Below are positions 43,367 to 49,983 of a stretch of 49,983 nt of DNA, piece by piece; position 1 is the stretch's first letter; each line of letters begins with the position of its first letter. The position numbers were made by a program, and so were the translations under genes. The DNA comes from Acidobacteriaceae bacterium (GTDB taxonomy: Bacteria > Acidobacteriota > Terriglobia > Terriglobales > Acidobacteriaceae), in contig PLSM01000125.1 in assembly GCA_003165075.1 (NCBI GenBank), positions 1 to 49,983 on the forward strand, written 5' to 3'. The notes under the pieces are model-generated. The model did not search any database. It saw only the letters and a program-made list of their open reading frames with translations, and had not been told where the DNA came from.

Positions 43367-43663
43367 CGGAATGTTATCTTGGTTCCGCGTTCGTATTGGC
43401 TTCAGAAAGATCGTCCACGGATTCTGCGGGCGCGTGTCTTCGGTGATGCAGAAGTCTTCAGGACGAAGGCCAGTCACATAGTTCCCCTTGTCATCAGTCA
43501 CGGCCACATTGAACTGAACCAGGACGACGTTTACGCGCAGATGCATCGGGTCGTCCTGGGCGGAAACCGCAAGTGGAAGGATCACGCAGGAAAAGCAAAG
43601 TACAGTTTGCGCTATGCGATGCATGTTGGTCAGGCAAGTGAGCTCCATAACTTCCATCTCCAA
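43337..43663 (-). pseudogene. N-terminal remnant of a VWFA-related acidobacterial protein
   Basis: The 108-codon frame begins with a signal peptide (MHRIAQTVLCFS at the fourth Met, cut near AVSAQ). It then gives LRVNVVLVQFNVAVTDDKGN and YVTGLRPEDFCITEDTRPQ. This is the characteristic start of the secreted VWFA-related proteins of Acidobacteria (TIGR03436), normally 280-600 residues long with a von Willebrand A domain after this point. Here the similarity stops after about residue 80 and the frame ends inside the kinase gene. It is therefore a 3'-truncated remnant. Confidence 0.7.
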
Positions 43664-43878
43664 TGGAGGATCTCATTGTGAGAGCATGATGACGGGCTCT
43701 CGTTGAACATGTTGCCAGCAAGAAGCGCAAGTGTTACGGATCTATTCCAATTTTGCAGGCGGCGGTGCGCTTTTTTGAATCACGGTTCGCTGTCAAACGG
43801 ATGCGCTTCGACCTTGGGAGCGATCTGGTTGCGGATTGGCTGATTTTCGAAGATCCGGAATTCAGGCTGGGCGCCGGC

Positions 43879-45204
43879 TCACGTTGTGAGCGGCACACTG
43901 GATCTGGAAGATTTGTTCGGAGCGCGGACCAGAAACAATAAGCATCCGGTTGCGAAAAGAGGCAGCAATCCCGCAACCAGAAACGCAGGCCCGTAGGAAA
44001 AGCGATCGACCAGAATCCCGACTGCGAACGTGAAGACCGCGCCGACCAGACCTGCCGCCAGTCCGCTCAGACCTGTAACGGTTGCCACAACATCCTGGGG
44101 AAACAGGTCCGAGGGCAGAGTGAGGCCCATGGTGGACCAACTGGCGTAACCCCATAGGGCAAAGCAGATCAATCCCAACGCAAAATAAACGCTATGCACG
44201 CTGGCAGCGGGAATGCCTGCAAGAATCGGAAGACAACTTACGGCACATACCCAGGTGCGGGCGCGGAGTACAGAGACGCCGCGGCGAATGCAATAGCCTG
44301 AAATCCAACCACCTGTGAAGTTACCGAGATCGGCAGCGATAAAGGGCATCCAGGCAAAGAAGGCGATTCGCTGCAAGCTGAATCCACGCGCATCGCTCAG
44401 GTACTGGGGAAGCCAGAAAACGTAGAACCACCAGATGGGATCGGTGAGTGCGCGGCCCAGAACGATGCCCCACACATTACGGTCGCGAGCTAGTTTGAGC
44501 CAGCGCTGCACACCGCGCTCCGCAGAGATGGAAGGTGCATCCTGACCAGCGCGGATGAATGCAACCTCCTCCGCCGTTACGCGTGGATGACGATCCAGCG
44601 GATGGTAGACGCGCAACCACATCAGCAGCCAAACAAAGCCGAGGACACCTGAAAAGACGAATGCGGAGCGCCAGCCAAAGGCCAGTGCGATGAGGGGAAT
44701 TGTCAAAGCAGCCACGGCTCCGCCCACACTCGATCCACTGTCGAAAATGGCCACGGCGAGGCTGCGTTCCTCACTGGGGAACCACTCGGCAACCGTTTTG
44801 CTGGCTCCGGGCCAGTTGAAACCCTCTCCAATTCCCAGGAGAAATCGAAAGGATGCGAAGCCGAAGACCGATGTGGCAAAACCAGTGAGAATGTTGATGA
44901 GAGACCAGAAGACCACGGCAAGAGCAAGCCCCAGCCGCGTTCCCACCGCGTCAAGAAAGATGCCGCCGAGAAGCCAGGTGACCGCATATGAGATCTGAAA
45001 CGCACCAAGAATCTTGGCCAGGTCCGTATGCGTTAGATGGTATTGTGCCGTAATTAGAGGCGCTAAAACGGAGAACGTCTGACGGCTGATGTAATTGGTC
45101 ACCGTGGAAAAGAAAAGCGTCCAAACGATCCACCATCGCACCCGTCCTTTGCTGCGAGACTTGGGTGGCTTGCCTGTTTGTTGAGTTACATTCACTGAAT
45201 TCAT
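43879..45204 (-). CDS. MFS transporter, hexuronate/organic-anion:cation symporter type
   Basis: A 441-residue inner-membrane permease with 12 predicted helices of the anion:cation symporter (ExuT/GudP/UhpT-like) branch. RWWIVWTLFFSTVTNYISRQT fits the first helix with the family's Asn-Tyr-x-x-R. LLGIGEGFNWPGASKTVAEWFP is the well-known conserved loop, and FDSGSSVGGAVA the fifth helix. The charged loop DRHPRVTAEEVAFI joins the two halves. Known relatives import hexuronates, galactonate or sugar phosphates. It lies 207 bases downstream of the Gfo/Idh/MocA gene on the same strand, suggesting one uptake and oxidation unit. Start at ATG 45204. Confidence 0.88.
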   Translation of the reverse strand: MNSVNVTQQTGKPPKSRSKGRVRWWIVWTLFFSTVTNYISRQTFSVLAPLITAQYHLTHTDLAKILGAFQISYAVTWLLGGIFLDAVGTRLGLALAVVFWSLINILTGFATSVFGFASFRFLLGIGEGFNWPGASKTVAEWFPSEERSLAVAIFDSGSSVGGAVAALTIPLIALAFGWRSAFVFSGVLGFVWLLMWLRVYHPLDRHPRVTAEEVAFIRAGQDAPSISAERGVQRWLKLARDRNVWGIVLGRALTDPIWWFYVFWLPQYLSDARGFSLQRIAFFAWMPFIAADLGNFTGGWISGYCIRRGVSVLRARTWVCAVSCLPILAGIPAASVHSVYFALGLICFALWGYASWSTMGLTLPSDLFPQDVVATVTGLSGLAAGLVGAVFTFAVGILVDRFSYGPAFLVAGLLPLFATGCLLFLVRAPNKSSRSSVPLTT

Positions 45205-45411
45205 CGCGTCTCGCTCATTCCGATACCTCGCTCACCGAAGCTACTGAACAGATGCTGCATCATTGATGGTTGCAGGAACCGCGATCGAACCTATGTCATG
45301 TGCGTTCGAAGTTTGTGCTGTTGGTCAGTCTCATGGACGACGGATCGCAAACTGGCGGCGAACAGCCGCCACCAGGAGACTTTGAGAGCACCCGGAGGGC
45401 CATCGCTTCGA

Positions 45412-46854
45412 TTAGACAGCGTGATCCCCGACTGGATGATCGACGATCTCTTCGTTTCGCGGATCCCAGTACAACTTCCTGCCACTCCAATACGATTGTG
45501 CTGCCATGATGCAGACAAGCGAATGCGAGAATCCGTGGTCGACGGTGGCGTTTGGCTGCGTACGGGTTTGCATTGACTTCAGCCAGTTCACCAGATGGAC
45601 CACGTCGTCATCGTCCGGGCCAAGAGAGTTGGGCGCCGGGGCTCCTGGCACATGGACAATCTCCTCGCCGTCGCTCTTGGGACCAATGATGGGGAGATGA
45701 GTGTAGACCGGTCCACCGTCGAACGGATCGAATTCCTGCCTGCCGCCTTCGCGCGTCACTGAAAACAGCGACGCACCCTCACCACCATAATTCTCGATGG
45801 TGCCTGTACGTCCATGGATCCTTGAAAAGCTCCGGTAGCTGTTTCCAAATATCGTCTTATAGGTGTAGAGAAAACCCTTCGGATAGACGATGGCAGTGAC
45901 ACATGTATCGGGATTCTCCCGCCCATCTTTCCAGGTGAAGATTCCGCCGTTGGCAACGACGCTTTCTGGATAAGTCTCCCCAGTCCAGAGATGCACCAGA
46001 TCGCAGCCGTGGCTAAGCCACTGATCGAGAATTCCTGCCGAATAGTCTTTATAGAGCCTGAATTCCAGATACACATGAGGGTCGAACGGACGATCGGGTT
46101 TTCCCAACAGCCAACGCTTCCAGTCCGTGTCTTGCTCTCGAAGTTGCGATGCCCGTCCATAGAGCCATTGTTTCCACTCCATGTTGATGTCCATCAGCAT
46201 CTCTTTGGAATAGCCCGTGTCCATGGGGGTGAATCTCCATCGCTCTTCATTCACATTCCATTCCTGTTCAATATGGACGATGTCGCCGATTCGACCCGAA
46301 CGGATCAGATCTCTCACCGCCAGAGGATATGGTTGGCTGCGGTGCTGCGTGCCCATCTGCACAATCTGCCTGGATTGTTTGACGAGGTCGCGCGTCTCAA
46401 TGGCCTCGGAAAGCACGTTGGCAAATGGCTTCTCTACATAGCAATCCTTTCCGGCCTTGACCACTTCCGCACACAGCTTGGCGTGTTGGAAGTCGCCCGT
46501 AGCGATCATCACGCCGTCTATATCCTTCAGCGCCAACATCTCCTCAGAGTACTTAAAGCTCTGGGGCTCCAGGTTGAATGCCCGCTTTACCTGGGCCGCC
46601 CGGTGCTCCCGCGCCAGGCTCCATAGATCGCAAACCGCAACCGTCTCTACGGGCATCCGCTTGGAGGCAAGTGCCACCATGTGCACATGTCCTTCGCTAC
46701 GGTCGCCGCAGCCGAGTTGGCCCAGACGAATGCGATCATTTGCCCCGAGGATGCGCGCATAGGATTTGGCGCTCATTCCTGCTGCGAGCATTGCCCCTCC
46801 CGCCTGCTTCACAAGTGTCCGGCGGTCGATTTCATTCTTTGCATTTTCAAGCAT
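45412..46854 (-). CDS. Gfo/Idh/MocA-family oxidoreductase with twin-arginine-like leader
   Basis: The 480-residue protein starts at ATG 46854 after CAGGAGCT. The leader EIDRRTLVKQAGGAMLAAGM resembles a Tat signal, so it may be exported with its cofactor bound, as in glucose-fructose oxidoreductase. The Rossmann part has RLGQLGCGDRSEGHV, IATGDFQHAKL and the active-site-type YVEKPFAN (E-K-P). The C-terminal alpha/beta half includes DWKRWLLGKPDRPFDPHVY and DQWLSHGCDLVHLW, the usual substrate-site His region. Such exported enzymes in Acidobacteria and Planctomycetes are numerous and mostly unassigned; sugar or inositol oxidation is expected. Paired with the MFS transporter downstream. Confidence 0.88.
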   Translation of the reverse strand: MLENAKNEIDRRTLVKQAGGAMLAAGMSAKSYARILGANDRIRLGQLGCGDRSEGHVHMVALASKRMPVETVAVCDLWSLAREHRAAQVKRAFNLEPQSFKYSEEMLALKDIDGVMIATGDFQHAKLCAEVVKAGKDCYVEKPFANVLSEAIETRDLVKQSRQIVQMGTQHRSQPYPLAVRDLIRSGRIGDIVHIEQEWNVNEERWRFTPMDTGYSKEMLMDINMEWKQWLYGRASQLREQDTDWKRWLLGKPDRPFDPHVYLEFRLYKDYSAGILDQWLSHGCDLVHLWTGETYPESVVANGGIFTWKDGRENPDTCVTAIVYPKGFLYTYKTIFGNSYRSFSRIHGRTGTIENYGGEGASLFSVTREGGRQEFDPFDGGPVYTHLPIIGPKSDGEEIVHVPGAPAPNSLGPDDDDVVHLVNWLKSMQTRTQPNATVDHGFSHSLVCIMAAQSYWSGRKLYWDPRNEEIVDHPVGDHAV

Positions 46855-47346
46855 TGCAATCAGCTCCTGGGATGCAGCTTCTTGTTTTGGGCTCGAAGTT
46901 AAACGGGCAAGGAAGACCGTTCAATTCGATCACTGAGTTTCATTCACACGGACAAATCGCTACGCCCGCATGAGTGCGGAGGACAGCTAAAGGATGATCG
47001 TCACGGCGGACTCGCCGGAATGTATTCCAATCCACCTCATCCAAGTTAGCCGAATCAGTTCGACTTGATCCGGGGAACAGTACCTGGATGGCGATAGAAC
47101 AGGAAAGAGCGACAGCGTCCGACGCGAGAACATCGCGTCGCGGTTCAGACCAAAGCACGAAAAGACATTAGCACATGAAAATATTCGAAGGCACGAACAA
47201 ATTTCGAATAGCGCCGGAATCCCTTTCGCTCCCCGGCCGAACGGCCCGTAAGCCCCAGCAGACAATAGCCAGAACCCAAAATCGCTGCTCTCACTGCGTA
47301 TGAGAATCCTCGGTCTCTGCCAATGGAGAGCTCGCCGAATATCTTC
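46855..47346 (-). other. 492-base region between oxidoreductase and NagB-like genes
   Basis: Several short overlapping frames on the minus strand (46940-47158, 46987-47265, 47145-47369) encode nothing I recognise, lack ribosome sites and may be decayed coding DNA. The gap suggests the oxidoreductase has its own promoter. Confidence 0.4.
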
Positions 47347-48177
47347 TCACCGGGACAACAGCACTCCATCTAATTCATTTGCCGACTCCGAGTCCAAATA
47401 GATAGTTGTATTTGGATGAGTGCGAAGGATGGTAGCGGGACATGTTGTTGAAATAGGCTCCTCAAAAGCGCGTCGTACAATTCTCGCTTTACGTTTGCCC
47501 GGTACGGATACGATCAGCGTTGGAACGCGAAACAGGGCGGGGATAGTAAGCGTAATAGCACGTTCAGGGACCTGATCAACACTATCGAACCAGCCCTCAG
47601 CCATCTGCTGCTGGCGGCATACGGCATCCAGTTGCACTATCTTCGCATCCAGAGGATCTGTGAAGTCTGCTACAGAAGGATCGTTGAAAGCCAGGTGGCC
47701 ATTTTCTCCTATACCCAGGAAGCATAGTTGAGGGCTGGCGGAGCGAAGTTTGCTTGCATAATCGCTGCTCGTCTTCTCAGGATCCGTCGCGCTTCCGTCG
47801 ATCTCAAAAAACTCTTTCATGCGCACCTTGCCCGACAGTCTCTCGCGCAGATAGCGGCGGAAAGAGGCCGGATGGTCCGCCGCTATATCGACGTATTCAT
47901 CCATATGAAAGCCGCGCACCTGGCCCCAGGGCAGATGTGGAATGCGCGTAAGCTCGTTGAGAGTCTCAAACTGCGAGGCGCCCGTGGCAAAAATCACTCC
48001 TACTGAATCATGAGCCTGCGCTAACTCGATCAGTGCTTTGCCCGCGGCTCGCGCAGCGGCCGCACCGGCTGCTTGACTGCTAGGATGAACTTCAACCTTC
48101 ATGGTTCCGACGTGGTAGTACTTCGCTTGCGCACTTGTGTCAGTCAATTTTGACTCCTTGTTGTTCGGCTCACCCAT
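47347..48177 (-). CDS. NagB-like glucosamine-6-phosphate deaminase/isomerase (divergent clade)
   Basis: NagB turns glucosamine-6-phosphate into fructose-6-phosphate and ammonia. The 276-residue product has FATGASQF, the base-region FHMDEYVD, the catalytic loop GIGENGHLAFNDP, and PATIL near the end. Against E. coli NagB (VDGHIAFNEP) the loop Asp141 is Asn and Glu148 is Asp, while His143 is kept. Such loops occur in a clade of COG0363 proteins of Acidobacteria and Planctomycetes with FTDP, LDAVCRQQQMAEGWF and related phrases. True NagB activity is thus likely but not certain. ATG 48177 is used; ATG 48102 would drop a short strand (YYHVG) seen in relatives. It lies 50 bases after the AgaS-like gene, probably one operon. 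Confidence 0.75.
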   Translation of the reverse strand: MGEPNNKESKLTDTSAQAKYYHVGTMKVEVHPSSQAAGAAAARAAGKALIELAQAHDSVGVIFATGASQFETLNELTRIPHLPWGQVRGFHMDEYVDIAADHPASFRRYLRERLSGKVRMKEFFEIDGSATDPEKTSSDYASKLRSASPQLCFLGIGENGHLAFNDPSVADFTDPLDAKIVQLDAVCRQQQMAEGWFDSVDQVPERAITLTIPALFRVPTLIVSVPGKRKARIVRRAFEEPISTTCPATILRTHPNTTIYLDSESANELDGVLLSR

Positions 48178-48227
48178 TCACACAGCCAGTCGAACGCTAG
48201 AGATCCTACGAAACGATTGTCAGCTGA

Positions 48228-49382
48228 TCATCCGGATGCCGGCACGCTTCTACCGCTGTGAAGCGCCTCTTCAAAGGAACTGTCCCGATGGATCGTGACG
48301 CCCTGAACCACCCTATTGATGACACCGTCCGGGCTGGGGTTATCGGGATTCAACCCGATGCGCAAACTCAAGTGATAACCGAGCAACTGCGGCCCCATGA
48401 TCTCGTAGGGTGTGCGTAGAGCATCGTTTGCCTGAGGAGCCACGGCGGGAATGACACTGTCGAATAAACCGGCCGACTCGGCCGGGTCTACGACGCCAAC
48501 CAAGTATCCGATCTTTTTCGTGCGAAGCTCACGGATCAGATCTATCTCGTAACGGCGGCGCACCGGATCGCTGGATAACAAGCACAGCACAAGCGTGTCG
48601 GCTTTGACAAAAGACATAGGTCCATGTCGAAGCCCTAGATAGGTCTCCGAGACGACGGGGAAGCGGCCGGCTGTCATTTCCAGCATCTTAAGTCCCGCTT
48701 CTCGCGCCCAGCCAAGCAATGGTGATGAGGACAGAATCACGATTCGGTCGCGAACGCGAGCCGCCAATTGCTGGCATGCGCAATCGATGTCGGGCAGCAA
48801 TTCGGCTGCGCATTTGCTGAGGTCATCGATCGACGCTGCAACCGCATCAGGCTGGGCCAGAACGAGTCCGGCAAGTACCAAATTGGAGAATGCGCTTGTC
48901 ATTACAAGACTTCGGTCATTGGTGCGCGGATCAAGAACAATGAGTCCGTCAAGGCTTGAGTGAGACAATGCACCCTTTTCATCGCAAACGATCGCGAATT
49001 GCAGAATGTCCGGCCGGAGACTACGAATACGCTCGACTACTGCGGGACTCTCCGGGCTGTCGCCCGACCGCGCCAGGGAGATGACGGCGCCTACTTCAGT
49101 TAAGTAGCGTTCAGTATCTACTAGAAGATCGGTAGTAGGAATGGCACGTGCATCGGGCCACGCCGTTGCCACGCAGCTGGATGCGTAGGCCGATGTTCCC
49201 GCTCCAGTCAGCAGAATGCGCGTGTGTTGAAGCCTAACCCGCAGTTGCAGACGGTCCGATGCGGAGCGAACCCTTTCATGGGTGGTGGGCCAAAGAAGAG
49301 GCTGCCGAAGGATCTCCTGGAGGGTGTATAAAGGGGCGTTGTTGAGTCTATTCTCTGCAGACACGCACGGAAGTTGCGACAT
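48228..49382 (-). CDS. agaS: SIS-domain amino-sugar deaminase/isomerase, AgaS-like
   Basis: The 384-residue protein has two SIS domains: the first with LLTGAGTSAYAS and VISLARSGDSPES, the second with RIVILSSSPLLGWAREAGLKMLEM. The long family phrase after it (ETYLGLRHGPMSF) is the usual SIS substrate loop. There is no glutaminase domain. This is the layout of AgaS, which converts galactosamine-6-phosphate to tagatose-6-phosphate with release of ammonia. ATG 49382 follows GGAG at 8 bases. A promoter-like TTGACG-17-TATGCT lies about 110 bases upstream. With the NagB-like gene 50 bases after it, and GH20 nearby, amino-sugar breakdown is the likely role. Confidence 0.82.
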   Translation of the reverse strand: MSQLPCVSAENRLNNAPLYTLQEILRQPLLWPTTHERVRSASDRLQLRVRLQHTRILLTGAGTSAYASSCVATAWPDARAIPTTDLLVDTERYLTEVGAVISLARSGDSPESPAVVERIRSLRPDILQFAIVCDEKGALSHSSLDGLIVLDPRTNDRSLVMTSAFSNLVLAGLVLAQPDAVAASIDDLSKCAAELLPDIDCACQQLAARVRDRIVILSSSPLLGWAREAGLKMLEMTAGRFPVVSETYLGLRHGPMSFVKADTLVLCLLSSDPVRRRYEIDLIRELRTKKIGYLVGVVDPAESAGLFDSVIPAVAPQANDALRTPYEIMGPQLLGYHLSLRIGLNPDNPSPDGVINRVVQGVTIHRDSSFEEALHSGRSVPASG

Positions 49383-49672
49383 GTAAGACTCCGTTCATCG
49401 GTCGGGACAATTTCAAAAGAGCATGGGCTTCAAAAGGACATCGACGAAATGTATTCTTCCACAAATGTGCCAGATTCCGAGGCCGCATGTAAGCATATAT
49501 GAGCAATACGAAACCGTCAATCCTTTCATTTTTATTCTTTTAGGTTTCTCTTATTAGCGTTTATTCTGAGGGTGAAATGCCAGGAATGCTATGACTTATG
49601 AATTTTGATGGGAATGCAATCGATCATCTCCGGCAGTGAGTGCAAACAACTCCGTAACTCAGCGCTGGGTGA
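49383..49672 (-). other. AT-rich leader region upstream of the AgaS-like gene
   Basis: This 290-base stretch is visibly richer in A and T than its surroundings (49500-49620). It carries the promoter-like pair at 49492-49520 and no gene. Confidence 0.5.
49492..49520 (-). promoter_or_regulatory. sigma70-type promoter for the AgaS-NagB operon
   Basis: On the minus strand TTGACG (49515-49520) is followed after exactly 17 bases by TATGCT (49492-49497), in an AT-rich stretch. Five of six and four of six consensus bases match. The start of transcription would lie near 49485, giving a leader of about 100 bases. Confidence 0.55.
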
Positions 49673-49983
49673 ACGGCTTATGAGGAGCTACGCAATCATC
49701 CGGACTGGTCGTTCGCTTCGGCGGAATATCCTTCCAATGCCGAAATCCTCTAAGCGCGGAACCGTGTCTTTGCGCGACACCCGAAAACCCAGTTTGTCGC
49801 TCTGCACGCCGGCAATTTTGCAGAGAACCTGGAGAACGTTTCAGCTAACCTCGACCTATTTCAGAACATGCATGTGGACATCGCCGCCAGGCTCAATGAA
49901 CTTGGCCGGCAGCCCAGCGCGGCGCGCCGATTCTTCGATCGATATCAGGACCGGATCGTATTCGGAACCGATGCAACTCCACA
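49673..49983 (+). pseudogene. degraded amidohydrolase fragment running off the window
   Basis: In one frame this reads YEELRNHPDWSFASAEYP, then NAEIL, a TAA stop (49751-49753), and on with ARNRVFARHPKTQFVALHAG, NFAENLENVSANLD, MHVDIAARLNELGRQP and DRIVFGTDATP. This is the middle to late part of PF04909-type amidohydrolases (TIM-barrel, the closing GTD being a metal ligand). The family's N-terminal about 150 residues are not upstream; the frame is also closed by TGA at 49670. With the in-frame TAA the gene is broken, unless the part after 49754 is used alone. The right end lies outside the window. Confidence 0.65.

Overview
The window most resembles a chromosomal stretch of an acidobacterium, probably class Terriglobia. 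I infer this from high GC, many secreted or Tat-exported glycoside hydrolases, a remnant of the acidobacterial VWFA-related family, a short CCAGGTCC-type hairpin family, a GGCGCGGCT/AGCCGCGCC palindrome and an ACAGTGATCAG tandem tract. No phage, integrase, transposase, CRISPR array, tRNA or rRNA is visible.

Layout. Positions 1-3.4 kb hold a DUF3303 protein, a secreted protein of unknown function, and a MoaD/ThiS-like carrier near an Asp-box beta-propeller. Positions 3.5-6.6 kb are housekeeping: ftsY, ribD and apt. Positions 6.6-14.3 kb hold a secreted GH43 enzyme, then a KdpD/KdpE-like two-component pair divergent from an outer-membrane barrel and an APC-family permease. Three direct-repeat elements with 11-bp periodicity lie upstream of the barrel and permease genes and are candidate sites for the response regulator. 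Positions 14.4-18 kb hold a PP2C phosphatase, a Ser/Thr kinase and a glutamine synthetase closed by a strong terminator.

Positions 19.2-27.4 kb form what looks like a beta-1,2-glucan locus: a Tat-exported GH144-like hydrolase, an ABC exporter and a 1500-residue GT84 cyclic-glucan-synthase-like protein. The synthase has the glycosyltransferase and the glycoamylase-like (GH189-type) module but ends before any GH94 module.

Positions 27.4-49.98 kb look like a carbohydrate-use region. In order they hold a GH39 remnant, an SDR dehydrogenase overlapping a Tat-exported GH2, a GH20 hexosaminidase, a divergent DUF5107-TPR protein and a PilZ protein with a DUF192-like front half. Next come a lactaldehyde-dehydrogenase-like aldA, divergent from a putative aldolase and a PfkB kinase, then a VWFA-related remnant, an MFS hexuronate-type transporter and a Gfo/Idh/MocA oxidoreductase. 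The region ends with NagB-like and AgaS-like amino-sugar genes and, at the right edge, a degraded amidohydrolase fragment. Three gene remnants within 22 kb suggest a region that gains and loses catabolic genes. All functions are read from motifs and remembered family features; no searches were run.
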